From Candidatus Villigracilis affinis (lineage in GTDB: Bacteria; Chloroflexota; Anaerolineae; Anaerolineales; Villigracilaceae), in the NCBI GenBank assembly GCA_016718275.1, contig JADKEA010000019.1, forward strand, positions 310,001-374,000: a DNA stretch of 64,000 nucleotides, given 5' to 3'. Below, piece after piece: positions 1 through 9,496 of this stretch. Position 1 is the stretch's first letter. Each line of letters begins with the position of its first letter. The notes beneath the pieces were generated by a model. The model saw only the letters and a program-made list of their open reading frames with translations, was not told where the DNA came from and did no database searches. Position numbers and translations under genes: made by a program.

Positions 1-396
1 CATGGCAAGTCGTATGTCCCGCCTGCTGCCACGGGCACCGTATTTACTGATGTCCCCACAGATTATTGGGCTGCCGACTGGATCGAGCAGTTGGCAGAAG
101 AAGGCATTACAGTCGGGTGCGGTAACGGAAACTATTGTCCGGGAAGTGCCATCACTCGCGCGGAAATGTCCATCTTCCTGTTGCGCTCGAAATTTGGCAA
201 CACCCACACCCCGCCGCCAGCCACTGGTACGACCTTCAACGATGTCCCTGCCGATTACTGGGCAGCAAGCTGGATCGAACAACTGGCATTTATGGAGATC
301 ACCAGCGGCTGCGGTAATGGAAACTTCTGTCCGGAGGGTCTGGTCACCCGTGCTGAGATGGCGGTCTTTTTAGTGAAGACCTTCGAAATACCATAA
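1..396 (+). CDS. SLH-domain surface protein, C-terminal part
   Basis: The reading frame is open from the first base to a TAA at 394-396, so the gene starts upstream of the window. The visible 131 codons hold two SLH-like repeats. Each begins with F-x-D-V-P-x-D-Y-W and W-I-E-Q-L, continues through a GCGNGNxCP segment and ends with T-R-A-E-M-x-x-F-L. SLH repeats anchor proteins non-covalently to cell-wall polymers, so this is the anchoring end of an exported protein whose functional part is not visible. The paired Cys residues in each repeat could form a disulfide (inference). An intrinsic terminator follows directly. Confidence 0.85.
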   Translation, partial: HGKSYVPPAATGTVFTDVPTDYWAADWIEQLAEEGITVGCGNGNYCPGSAITRAEMSIFLLRSKFGNTHTPPPATGTTFNDVPADYWAASWIEQLAFMEITSGCGNGNFCPEGLVTRAEMAVFLVKTFEIP

Positions 397-410
397 CCAG
401 TTAGAGAAGT

Positions 411-443
411 AAAAAGCCGCCCAAATTTTTTGGGCGGCTTTTT
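411..443. terminator. Bidirectional intrinsic terminator
   Basis: A perfect GC-rich inverted repeat, AAAAAGCCGCCCAAA facing TTTGGGCGGCTTTTT, sits between the convergent SLH gene and galT. The T-tract on one strand and A-tract on the other allow termination in both directions. Confidence 0.9.
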
Positions 444-496
444 ACTTTATGAAACGATCAGATGGCAGTGTTAATATTTTTACCCTCCAGTTGTTT

Positions 497-1535
497 CTAA
501 TGTTGCTTGTAATGAATATCCGACAGTAATCGCAATCGTTCCGTGGCCACTTCGGGTGTGATATCACGTTGCGGCATGGCGAGCATTTCGTAGCCGACCA
601 TAAATTTGCGGACGGTGGCCGAGCGCAGCAGCGGCGGATAAAAATGCGCGTGCAGAGTCCATTCGGGATGCGGTTGTCCATCGGCGGGGGCTTGATGGAA
701 TCCCATTGAATAGGGGAATGAGATCTCAAACAAATTGTCGTATCTTGTCGTGACCTGTTTGAAGACTTCGGCCAATGCAGAGACTTCCACCGATGACAGT
801 TCCTTCAACGAAGCGGATGCGCGATGCGCGCTCACAAGCACCTCGAACGGCCACACCGCCCAAAAAGGGACCAACGCTGTGAAATGGTCGTTGGAGAATA
901 AGATGCGGTCTTTTTGCTTGTGTTCTTCTTTTATATAATCCACCAGCAATGGACTGTTGTTCTTGTTGAAATATTCCGTTTGCGTGGCAAGCTCTTTGAC
1001 AATTTCATTCGGCAGTTGGGACTGTGACCAAAGCTGGCTGTGCGGGTGCGGATTGGAACATCCCATCATCGCGCCTTTGTTTTCAAAGACCTGCACATAT
1101 TTGATGTAATCCAATTCGGCAAGTTTTGCGGATTCATTTGTCCATGTGTTGAGCACGTTTTCGATGACGGGCAATTCGAGTTCGGGCAATGTCAGGTCGT
1201 GGCGGGGGGAGAAACAAACTACCAGACACTTCCCCTGTTCGGGAGCAGAGACAAGCAACGGGTGGGATGAGGCGGGAAGCGTCTTCTTCTGGAGCATCTG
1301 GCAGCAGGGAAGCAAAGTCGTTGTTGAAGACGTAGGTGCCAGCATAATCCGAATTGAAAACGCCGCCAGCGCGTTCGTTGCGCGGACAGAGATAGCAGGT
1401 GGGGTCGTAGGTGGGGAGGGTTTCGGGGGAAAGTTTTTCGACCTGCCCAAGCCAGGGACGTTTGGCGCGGTGCGGCGAGACGAGCACCCATTCACCCGTG
1501 AGGGCGTTATAGCGGCGGTGTGGATTGTTCAACAT
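497..1535 (-). pseudogene. galT: Galactose-1-phosphate uridylyltransferase, frame disrupted
   Basis: GalT swaps UMP between UDP-glucose and galactose-1-phosphate in the Leloir pathway. The start ATG (1533-1535) follows an AGAAGGA site. The N-terminal part (NPHRRYNALTGEWVLVSPHR, then a C-x-L-C-P zinc-type pair) is in one frame and the rest in another. The rest includes the catalytic NPHPHSQ motif and the C-terminal HAHFYPP. The switch lies at about 1260-1275, where a single-base indel would restore a continuous protein of roughly 345 residues, the usual GalT length. All key motifs are intact, so a sequencing error is as likely as real inactivation. It lies two bases after the alpha-galactosidase and is probably co-transcribed with it. 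Confidence 0.85.
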
Positions 1536-1537
1536 GG

Positions 1538-3725
1538 TTATTCCTTCTCAAAAATGATTTCTATCCATTCAAGGATTTCTTGATTTTGGGTTTGTTGGAG
1601 CTTGATTTCTATTCGGCTGTTTGAACAGGCAACTTTTGTTTTCGTTGCGCGTCCGCTGAAATAATGCTCGATGATGGTTGCGCTGTTGTGAAGCGCAGTA
1701 TGGCTGATTGTACAACCGCCATCGCCAAATGGGACGATGCCGAGGTGAGTAGATTCTGAAATGCCATCATCGGTCAGGGATGCGACGACCAGTGTGACAT
1801 CGGTGTGAAGGATGTCTTTGTAATTTTTCGGCGCGGGCTTTCCATCGAGATTGTGAGTGCGGAGTGCGAGCAGGACGGTCTTGTCGTTTTCGATGCGTTC
1901 CCACGAGGGAGAAAAGCCAGCGCGCAAACCGCCCTGCCATTTTGCATGGACGGGATACGTTTGGAAAACAACTTGATTGCGTGCAATGGCGGCGAGCCCG
2001 TTGAATTTTGCAATGACTTCGTCTGTGGGCATGCCGCCGCTTTCATCGCCATCAAAGCAATGCAGGGAGCCGAGTGTGCCAGAGGCGATGGTGTCGAACC
2101 AAATATCGGGCGCGGATTCCCATTCGTAGCCTGAGGAACTGTAGGTGGGCATGCCGAGTTCGCCGCACAGGCTGCTGAAGAAGACGCGGCGATTGGTTTC
2201 GAGGTCGTAATCGCCGATGCAGTAGACGAGGTCATCGGGGCTGTGTAAATCGTAATGCTCAATCAACAGCGGCGAGAGGCCGTAGTACATGATGACGAGG
2301 TCTGGGTTTTCTTCTTTCATTGCGCCAATCACAACTTCCAATCCTTTTTGGAGAAGGCGTTCGCCTGCAAAGTTCATGTCCGCGGGGGCGGCGACATCGA
2401 GCGAGGGGAGTTCGTAGCCAAAGTCAAATTTGATGAGGTCAGGTTTGTAGCGGCGGACAAACTCTTTGGCGCGTTCGCTCAAAACTTTTTGGACGATGGG
2501 TTGTGTGACATCGTAGATTCCGTAACGGGAGGTTTGATGGTCGAGCCAGAGCGGTTTGCCTGCGGGCGTTTGCAGGAGATTGGATTCGTCCAAGCCGAGG
2601 GCGGCGGGATTTTGACAGCGCAGGAATGCCGCCCACAAGCCGATGAAATATCCCTGCCCGCGAATGTCATCCAATAAATTTTCAAAATGCGGGAAGCGTT
2701 CGGCGTCGTGTTTCAGCTCGCCGTATTGACCTTCCCATTTGTCGTCAATCACAAACGTGCGAGCCTTCATGCCAGAGCGTTGAAGTTTGCTGAAAATGTC
2801 TCTGACGATTTCTTCGGTCAACTCTTCGGGAGTTCATCGCCTTGGATGATTCAACTCCCCATGTGTTGAATTGCGGCGCGAGCATCACATCTTTTTTCTT
2901 TTGCGAAATATTTTTTGGCGCAATGATTTTTTCACGTTGAAGAATTTTGTAATAACTGCGAATGGCTTCGTGATAATTCTCGCCGAACGCAATCAAAAAC
3001 GAAAAGCCAAGTTTGTTTGGCTTGTGCTTCCAAATGTCGCTGCGAAGATTCAACACAGGGCTGATTCCAATCTCGCGAATCTCCAAACGGAAATCGCCTT
3101 GCGGCAATTCGGCGAGTCCCCAACATGCCGCGCCCGATTGCAGCGCCTTCGCGCCGATGGCGTTCCATTTGTCCGATGTGTTGAAGGTGCAAAAATAATG
3201 CGCGGGCAATCCCCATTGCTGCGTGAGCCCAGGGCCGCGCATGGCGCCAGAGCCGAGCACCGTCGTCACCGAAAGCCGCGAATGCAAATCCACCACGGGG
3301 TTGATGGATGTGCTCATGCACAAGCCAGGCACCACCGCGTAATGGCTGTACATCGAAGGCTTGTATGCGCCGCCGTCCATTTCGGGGAAGTAAATAATTT
3401 GAGCGATGTCACTGTCCACGGGGGATTCGAGCAGAAGCGGTTCGAGGGAGATAAAGTCCATTTGGAAGAACCAGCTCACAGTTAAGCGCGATGCGTTTTT
3501 TGTCGCCTGGTAGATGATGGAAATGCGGTCATTCTTAATCTGATAACTGGTCGTTGAGTCGAGAAACATTTCCGCCCCGATAATGAGCGGCTTGTGTTTC
3601 GCGCGAGAGATGAGCCGCAGATTCGCATCGTATAGGTTGAAGATGTCAGTCTCGGCGTCCCATTCCCATGCGTAGGTGGGGGAGGTGACGTGGATTTTGT
3701 GCTGGTTTTCGTTGATTTTGACCAT
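1538..3725 (-). pseudogene. GH36-like alpha-galactosidase, frame disrupted
   Basis: The product likely removes terminal alpha-galactose from imported oligosaccharides. The N-terminal half is a beta-rich domain beginning MVKINENQHKIHV. The C-terminal half holds a TIM-barrel region with VIDDKWEG, GLWAAF and LIKFDFGYE; the Asp in KFDFG is the probable nucleophile by analogy to clan GH-D. The halves are in different frames. The switch is at about 2820-2845, where two missing bases in short G and C runs would give a continuous sequence (about 728 residues). I chose ATG 3723-3725 because the longer frame runs into the operator. A consensus promoter and palindromic operator lie upstream, and galT follows. 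The substrate is inferred from family and context. Confidence 0.65.
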
Positions 3726-3741
3726 TTGGAGAAATTGCCTC

Positions 3742-3770
3742 TTGACAAAGTATTGTCGTTCTTGTAAACT
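3742..3770 (+). promoter_or_regulatory. Rightward promoter of lacI-type regulator
   Basis: TTGACA (3742-3747), a 17-bp spacer and TAAACT (3765-3770). The palindromic operator starts at the next base, so the bound repressor would cover the transcription start; this suggests autoregulation. Confidence 0.7.
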
Positions 3771-3800
3771 AATGTTACCGTTCACATGAACGGTAACATT
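3771..3800. promoter_or_regulatory. 30-bp palindromic LacI-family operator
   Basis: Two perfect 14-base arms (AATGTTACCGTTCA and its complement) flank a 2-base centre. It sits between the divergent alpha-galactosidase and lacI genes and overlaps the start regions of both promoters. Each arm also contains a TGTTACC-G-TTCACA-like imperfect site, so it may bind one dimer or two overlapping ones. The cognate protein is most likely the adjacent LacI regulator (inference). Confidence 0.85.
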
Positions 3801-3826
3801 ATACAAACCCCCACAAGAAATGTCAA
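3798..3826 (-). promoter_or_regulatory. Consensus leftward promoter of alpha-galactosidase/galT
   Basis: Read on the minus strand: TTGACA (plus-strand 3821-3826), exactly 17 bp, then TATAAT (plus-strand 3798-3803). Both hexamers match the sigma-70 consensus perfectly. The -35 lies inside the first codons of lacI and the operator overlaps the -10 and initiation region. Such a strong promoter needs tight repression. Confidence 0.85.
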
Positions 3827-4836
3827 ATTCTCACCCAACCCTTCGTGATGTTGCCCGTTTAGCTGGTGTTTCACACCAGACCGTTTCGCGCGTGATCAAT
3901 GGGAGTGAGGATGTTCTTCCCGAAACCCGCGCGACCGTGGAAGCCGCGATTGAGCAGTTAGGATACCGCCCGAACGCGATTGCCCGTTCGATGGCGCGCG
4001 GCCAGACGCACACGTTAGCTTGCATTTCCCCCAATTTGACAGATTACACCTTTGCCAGCGTTATCGAAGGCGCTGAAGTGGAAGCCCGACAGCATGATTA
4101 TTTCATGCTGTCTTCGTCTGCTACTGATCCGAAGGCGTTTCAAGCGTTAGTGGATGAATTGGTGGGGCACCGCCGAGTGGATGGGTTGATCGTCATCAAT
4201 CCGTATTCCGATGACCGCTTTTTACATATCCCTGAGAATTTTCCTGTGGTATTCGTGGGTGCGCGTTCCCATGAAAAGGAAATTTGCTCTGTTTCATTGG
4301 ATGATGAAAAAGTGGCGTATGAAGCTACCCGTCATTTGATCTCGCTGGGTCATACCAACATTGCGCTTGTTACTGGTCCCATGGAAGAGGATTGTTCGCA
4401 GGACCGCGCAGAAGGATACCGTCGTGCCTTGCAAGAGGCTGGCATTGCATACGATGAATCCAAGGTGCTGGAAGGGGACTGGTCGGCTTCATCTGGTCAG
4501 CGCGCTTTGCTTTCCTTTGTTGAAAGTGGAAATGTGCCAACAGCAGTGTTTGCGCAAAATGACCGCATGGCGTTGGGTGTGCTGCGTGCAGCGCGTGATG
4601 TGAATTTAAAAGTCCCTTCACAACTGGCGGTCATCGGCGTGGACGATATGCCGCTGTCCTCTTATTTTGATCCGCCTCTCACCACCATGCAGCAGGATAT
4701 GCCGCTCATTGGGCAGGAAGCCACCCGCATGTTGTTGGAGATCATCCAAAAGAAAACCCCGGCAGTGCGCGAGTTGAAATTATCGGCACAGTTGGTGATT
4801 CGACAATCAACATCTGATAAAGGAGGTGATTCCTAG
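3820..4836 (+). CDS. LacI-family transcriptional repressor
   Basis: 338 residues, normal for the family. An N-terminal helix-turn-helix (DVARLAGVSHQTVSRVIN, residues about 9-26) and the hinge helix (YRPNAIARSMA) precede a periplasmic-binding-protein-like effector domain with the family segment GVDDMPLSSYFDPPLTT near the C-terminus. It probably binds the 30-bp palindrome just upstream and represses both the galactoside enzymes and itself, with an alpha-galactoside or galactose as inducer (inference from neighbours). No clear Shine-Dalgarno is seen before ATG 3820. The importer genes follow after 71 bp, probably in the same transcript. Confidence 0.9.
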   Translation: MSNSHPTLRDVARLAGVSHQTVSRVINGSEDVLPETRATVEAAIEQLGYRPNAIARSMARGQTHTLACISPNLTDYTFASVIEGAEVEARQHDYFMLSSSATDPKAFQALVDELVGHRRVDGLIVINPYSDDRFLHIPENFPVVFVGARSHEKEICSVSLDDEKVAYEATRHLISLGHTNIALVTGPMEEDCSQDRAEGYRRALQEAGIAYDESKVLEGDWSASSGQRALLSFVESGNVPTAVFAQNDRMALGVLRAARDVNLKVPSQLAVIGVDDMPLSSYFDPPLTTMQQDMPLIGQEATRMLLEIIQKKTPAVRELKLSAQLVIRQSTSDKGGDS

Positions 4837-4907
4837 TTCACAGCAACCTTTGACGAAAACAGTTTTTTGCAAGTCTATCGCTCTTAAATATTCAAGGAGA
4901 AGAATAA

Positions 4908-6305
4908 ATGAAGAACAATATGTTTTTGAAGGCTCTCAGCCTTTTCGTAGTTGCATCGTTCATCTTGACCGCTTGTGGTGCCCCAGCTACTGAGGCTCCT
5001 GCTGCGACTGAAGCCCCAGAGGCTACCGAAGCTCCCGCAATGACTGAAGCGCCTGCCGCAACCGAAGCACCTGCCGCAGAAGATGTTGAAATCCGCTGGC
5101 GCACCCGCCCTGACAATCAGGAAGAAATTGACGTCTATAGCCAGATCAGCACTGATTTGGATTCCGAACTTGATGGCATTACCCTCACCTACGAACCCGG
5201 TGGTTCCGAAGGCGCGAACTATCAAGATCAATTGAAGGCTGAAATTGCAGCCGGCACCGCTCCCGATGTCTTCTGGATCCCCGGAACCGATGTTGCCGAT
5301 TTTGCAACCCGTGGTTTGATCTTGAACGCCTCTGACCTCGCTGCTGGATCTGATTTCAACGTTGACGATTTCTATGCCGGCCCGATGTTCCATCTCACCT
5401 ACAATCCTGAGACCGGCGCTTCCGGCGCTGACTCTGGTGCGCTGTGGGGTATTCCTCGCGATGTGTCCACATTCGCTCTCTACTTGAACATGGACTTGAT
5501 CAACGAAGCTGGCGCTCCCGATCCCCGTGAACTCGCTGCCAACGGCGAATGGACCTGGGATGCCTTCCTCGATGTAGCTCAGAAGACCCGCGCTCTCGGC
5601 TCCGATGTGTACGGTTACGGTGCGAGCGCCTGGTGGGGTCCTTATGGTGTTTGGTTGAACGCTTCCGGCGGCGGCTTCTTCACTGAAGACCGCGCTGCCT
5701 GCGCCCTCAACACCGAAGAGTCCCTCTCCGGTCTCGATTTCCAACGCTCTCTCTATCAGGATTTTGATGTCGCCACTCCGTATGGCGAAGATCCTGAGCC
5801 GACCTTCCGCGCTGGCAAAGTTGCCATGTTCCAGAATGGTCGTTGGGCTACCCCCGGCGTCCGCACTGTGGACTTTGAATGGGATGTTGTTGAACTTCCC
5901 GCTGGCCCAAGCGGTACCGCTGGTAACTGGTTGTTCTGGGGCGCTTATGTGATCAATGCCAATACCGAACATCCTGAAGAAGCCTGGGCCCTCGCTCAAG
6001 CTCTCACTACCGCTCAGACCCAGGGCAAGATCTCCGCTCTCGGCGCCAACATCCCCAGCCGTGTAAGCCAGGAAGCTCTCGATGCCTTCCTCACCTTCAC
6101 ACCTCCTGCCAACAATCAGGCTTTCTTGAACGGTATCGCCGCTGGCGCCAACCCGACCGCTGAAGGTCCATTGTGGGCTGGTTCCTGGCCTGAATATGAC
6201 AAGATCATGGGCCCGGCCATCCAGGGTGTGTTGACTGGTGCAACCTCCGTTGAAGATTTCGGCGCGACCATCTGCGACGAAGCCAACAAGGTCTTCAACC
6301 AGTAA
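4908..6305 (+). CDS. ABC sugar importer, substrate-binding lipoprotein (family 1)
   Basis: 465 residues. A signal peptide ends in a lipobox (I-L-T-A-C, Cys23), followed by a flexible Ala/Thr/Glu/Pro linker to about residue 60. The binding domain has features of family-1 extracellular solute-binding proteins (GTAPDVFWIPG, NGRWATPG). It would capture an oligosaccharide outside the membrane and deliver it to the two permeases downstream. An AAGGAG site precedes ATG 4908. A strong hairpin terminator after the stop probably leaves more message for this protein than for the permeases. The substrate, probably an alpha-galactoside, is inferred from the neighbouring enzyme. No ATPase gene of this importer is in the window. 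Confidence 0.9.
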   Translation: MKNNMFLKALSLFVVASFILTACGAPATEAPAATEAPEATEAPAMTEAPAATEAPAAEDVEIRWRTRPDNQEEIDVYSQISTDLDSELDGITLTYEPGGSEGANYQDQLKAEIAAGTAPDVFWIPGTDVADFATRGLILNASDLAAGSDFNVDDFYAGPMFHLTYNPETGASGADSGALWGIPRDVSTFALYLNMDLINEAGAPDPRELAANGEWTWDAFLDVAQKTRALGSDVYGYGASAWWGPYGVWLNASGGGFFTEDRAACALNTEESLSGLDFQRSLYQDFDVATPYGEDPEPTFRAGKVAMFQNGRWATPGVRTVDFEWDVVELPAGPSGTAGNWLFWGAYVINANTEHPEEAWALAQALTTAQTQGKISALGANIPSRVSQEALDAFLTFTPPANNQAFLNGIAAGANPTAEGPLWAGSWPEYDKIMGPAIQGVLTGATSVEDFGATICDEANKVFNQ

Positions 6306-6322
6306 CTTGTAAGATGAACGAA

Positions 6323-6360
6323 GTGGCAGGCAAAATATATTTTGCCTGCCACTCTTTTTT
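6323..6360 (+). terminator. Intrinsic terminator or attenuator after binding protein
   Basis: A perfect 15-bp inverted repeat (GTGGCAGGCAAAATA and complement) with almost no loop, followed by CTCTTTTTT. Located inside an importer operon, it should cut read-through and raise the binding-protein to permease ratio. Confidence 0.85.
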
Positions 6361-6460
6361 AGGAATAGAAAGAAATCCCCAAGCTACAAAGCCATTTGTG
6401 ATTTCGTGATTTTTTTGTATGACCCATCCGTGCTGGCCTGATCCGTGGAGATGTGAACCA

Positions 6461-8131
6461 ATGACCGCTTATTCACAAGTAGACCCAAAAACGAATCTCG
6501 TTTTACGCATCCATTTCTTCTGGCGTATTCTATTTGCCATACTTGCTGCCGCTGGTGCGGTCTATATTTGGGTAGGTGGGATGGAAACCGCCCTTTGGCA
6601 AAAGATATTGATCTCCGTTGCTCTGGCAATGGCCTCCATTTTCAGCGCGATCGGCGCCGTTCAGATCTCGCGACGCAATCACAGCGGCAGGATGATCTCA
6701 TTGGTCCTGGACTATCTCGCATTCGTTGTCTGTTTTGTTCTCATGCTAAACACAGGCGAGATATTCATTGGTATTGATGCACTTGCCGAAACATTCCCGA
6801 AGGGCATTCCTTACTTGGGGATCACAGTCGTCGGTTATTTCCTGAGCATCATGGATGAATACCTCCCGCAGAAAAAACAGACATCCGAAAATAGTTTGAA
6901 AGTCGTTGGCCGCTGGGTGATGCTGGCAGGTTTTGCGATCTTCCTTCTGCAAGTGGATGCCATCAACGGCATCATTTATTTCCTTGGCAAGCTCGTTCAA
7001 CCGATGGGAATTGCATCTGTGATCGGTGCCGTTATTTTCGGCATATCCATCTGGTCGATGATGCGGGACAATGTGTCTCAGGCTCTGCATGCGAAGACCG
7101 ACCATGAACAGGTCATCAACGGATGGCTGTTCCTTTCTCCAAACCTGCTGGGCTTTCTCATCTTCTTTGCGGGTCCGCTCATCCTTTCGTTCTATTTTTC
7201 CTTCACAGATTCAGATGCCTTCAACACGCCCAATTGGATCGGCTTCGAAAATTACGCGAAGATCCTCAACGTCCGTTTTGCATGGCTTTCCACCCCGGAT
7301 CAATTTGCCCGCGAAGTTGTGGATATCAAAGTCTATGATGAAGTAGGCCGCTTTTTGATCGGGGATGGCGGGATCTTATTTGCCGCCGCCGATAAATTTT
7401 TCTGGCTCGCGCTTCGCAACACTCTTGTCTTTGTGCTGTTCGCTGTTCCTTTGAGTGTGATCCCCGCTTTGGTATTGTCGAACGTCTTGAATAGCAAGCT
7501 GCCCGGTATGAAGTTTTACCGTGCCATTTATTTCATGCCGAGTATCGCCGCAGTCGTAGGTATTTCTCTCGTTTGGCAGTGGCTGTACAACGCCACGGTG
7601 GGATACATCAACTACTTCATCACGGTGGGGATCGAGTTCTGGAATAACCTCTTCAACCTCGCCGTCGTTGACCCGAAGATCCAATGGGTCTCAGACGAAA
7701 AGACAGCCTTGCTTTCCATCATTATCATTGCCGCCTGGCAGACCATGGGATTCAACACCGTGCTCTTCCTCGCTGGCTTGCAAAACATCCCCGGTGAATT
7801 GTACGAAGCCGCCACAGTGGACGGTGCAGGCGCATGGGACAAGTTCTGGAGCATTACTCTCCCCATGCTTGCCCCGACGACTTTTTATGTCGTGTCCACC
7901 ACAACCATTCAAGCTATGCAGGTCTTCGAGCAGGTCTTCATTTTGATGAATCCAGCCGAGGGGCCGAACAACTCCACGATCACCTTGGTGCTTTATTTGT
8001 ATCGCAGCGGTTTCCAGAATTTCCAGCAGGGCTACGCCTCTGCAATTGCGTGGGTATTGTTCATCGTCATCTTTGGTATTACGTTGGTTCAGTTCCAACG
8101 CCAGCGCCAATCGAGCATTTACGAAAGCTAA
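6461..8131 (+). CDS. ABC sugar importer permease, MalF type
   Basis: About 556 residues from ATG 6461, chosen over an in-frame start at 6419 because GGAG lies about 10 bases upstream of 6461. The first ~200 residues hold several extra hydrophobic helices (for example VYIWVGG and IYFLGKLV regions) that are not part of the minimal permease. The C-terminal ~330 residues are a standard binding-protein-dependent permease with the cytoplasmic EAA loop (EAATVDGAG...ITLP) that docks the ATPase. The next permease starts 12 bases after the stop. Confidence 0.88.
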   Translation: MTAYSQVDPKTNLVLRIHFFWRILFAILAAAGAVYIWVGGMETALWQKILISVALAMASIFSAIGAVQISRRNHSGRMISLVLDYLAFVVCFVLMLNTGEIFIGIDALAETFPKGIPYLGITVVGYFLSIMDEYLPQKKQTSENSLKVVGRWVMLAGFAIFLLQVDAINGIIYFLGKLVQPMGIASVIGAVIFGISIWSMMRDNVSQALHAKTDHEQVINGWLFLSPNLLGFLIFFAGPLILSFYFSFTDSDAFNTPNWIGFENYAKILNVRFAWLSTPDQFAREVVDIKVYDEVGRFLIGDGGILFAAADKFFWLALRNTLVFVLFAVPLSVIPALVLSNVLNSKLPGMKFYRAIYFMPSIAAVVGISLVWQWLYNATVGYINYFITVGIEFWNNLFNLAVVDPKIQWVSDEKTALLSIIIIAAWQTMGFNTVLFLAGLQNIPGELYEAATVDGAGAWDKFWSITLPMLAPTTFYVVSTTTIQAMQVFEQVFILMNPAEGPNNSTITLVLYLYRSGFQNFQQGYASAIAWVLFIVIFGITLVQFQRQRQSSIYES

Positions 8132-8143
8132 ACAGGAGCAGAC

Positions 8144-9365
8144 ATGAAAATTCAATCCTATCGTTTTCTACAGTTCCTGAATAAATTCCTTGTTTACTTT
8201 GTCCTCACCTTTTTTGCGCTGGTGATGATCTTCCCGTTCGCGTACATGCTCGCCACGTCCTTCAAAATTCCCGCGGACACATTCCGTTATCCGCCGCGCA
8301 TGCTGCCCCGCAACCCGGAGACCATTGTTGTGGACGGCTACGATGAACCGCTTCCACTTTACTTTGTGGATGTGGACGGCGTGCAGAAGGAATATGCACT
8401 TGCCCAGAGCAATATCAAAGTTGGCACCTACGCCCCGGCTGACAATCTAACGGCCACCGTTGAGCGCTATCTCACAGAGGTGAAACCGACTGGCGGAGCG
8501 ACGAACCAGCAAAAAGTGGAAGTGAACGGAGAGATGGAAAAACTCTTCGATGTCGAAGTGGATGGTCAGATCATCCCAATGATTTTGGTCAGCCAGACCA
8601 CAGTGGGTGAGTTCGTGGACCCGCAGAACCCAGAGAATAAAGTTTTTCAAAACGTCCGTTTGAGCGAACCGGTGGAAACTTTTGGCGGGCATCCCGAGAA
8701 CTACACCGAAGTCATTGAACTGAATAACATGGCCCGCGCGCTTACCAATACAGCGCTGGTGACCATCCTCGTGGTGGTGGGACAATTACTCACTTCGGTT
8801 GTCGGCGGCTATGCCTTTGCACGCCTGCGATTCCCCTGGGCGTGACACGGTCTTCGTCTTTTATCTTGGTACGATCATGATTCCCTTTGTCATGCTCATC
8901 GTTCCCTTGTATCAACTCATGGTGCTCATCGGTTGGACGAATCGCCTCGCCGCCCTCATCATCCCGTGGATATTCTCTGCGTACGGCACGTTCCTCATGC
9001 GCCAACACTTCATCACCTTCCCCAAGGAAATTGAAGAAGCCGCATTGTTGGACGGTGCATCACGCCTCCAGATCCTGTGGCAAATTCTCATCCCTGCCAG
9101 TGTGCCAGCTTTGGCAACGCAAGCCACCTTCACATTCCTGTACGCGTGGAATTCCTTCTTCTGGCCGCTGGTCATCATCAATGTAGGCAACGAGAAGAAT
9201 CATGTGCTCACCCTCGCGCTCAACGTGCTGCGCGGACGTGCATCCGATACGCCGAATCTCATTCTGGCAGGCGCAGCAATTGCCATTGTCCCGCCGCTGA
9301 TCGTCTTCATCCTCGGTCAACGCTTCTTTGTAGAGAGCGTAGCCAGCAGCGGTGTCAAAGGATAG
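8144..9365 (+). pseudogene. ABC sugar importer permease, MalG type, frame disrupted
   Basis: This is the second permease of the importer. The first frame (8144-8845) begins with a transmembrane helix and TSFKIPADTF, then carries a ~150-residue hydrophilic insertion before YAFARLRFP. A second frame continues with GRDTVFVFYLGTIMIPF, the EAA loop (EEAALLDGAS) and the last helices to 9365. The switch lies at about 8835-8845 in a CCCCTGGG run. Removing one base there gives RFPGRDTVF, the normal family sequence, so a single extra base explains it. The large insertion between helices 1 and 2 is longer than in typical MalG proteins. An AGGAG site precedes ATG 8144. Confidence 0.85.
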
Positions 9366-9404
9366 TAAAATCCAGGTTCACAAAGCCTGACCGTTTGGAT
9401 AATA

Positions 9405-9456
9405 GACCGTGGACGATGGACAATAGACCGTAGTCTGCTGTCCATCGTCCACGGTC
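9405..9456. repeat. REP-like palindromic element
   Basis: A perfect 18-bp inverted repeat (GACCGTGGACGATGGACA and complement) separated by 16 bases, the spacer itself containing a further GACCGT. It is intergenic and has no T-tract. The form resembles a dispersed palindromic repeat rather than a terminator. Confidence 0.7.
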
Positions 9457-9496
9457 ATCTCATGCAATCATTTTAATTTCAAGGAGAACGTGCATC

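Noticed and set aside
4884..5999. 371-codon frame antisense to the binding-protein gene
   Set aside because: Long antisense frame caused by codon bias of the sense gene; the sense protein has a signal peptide and family motifs, the antisense one has neither.
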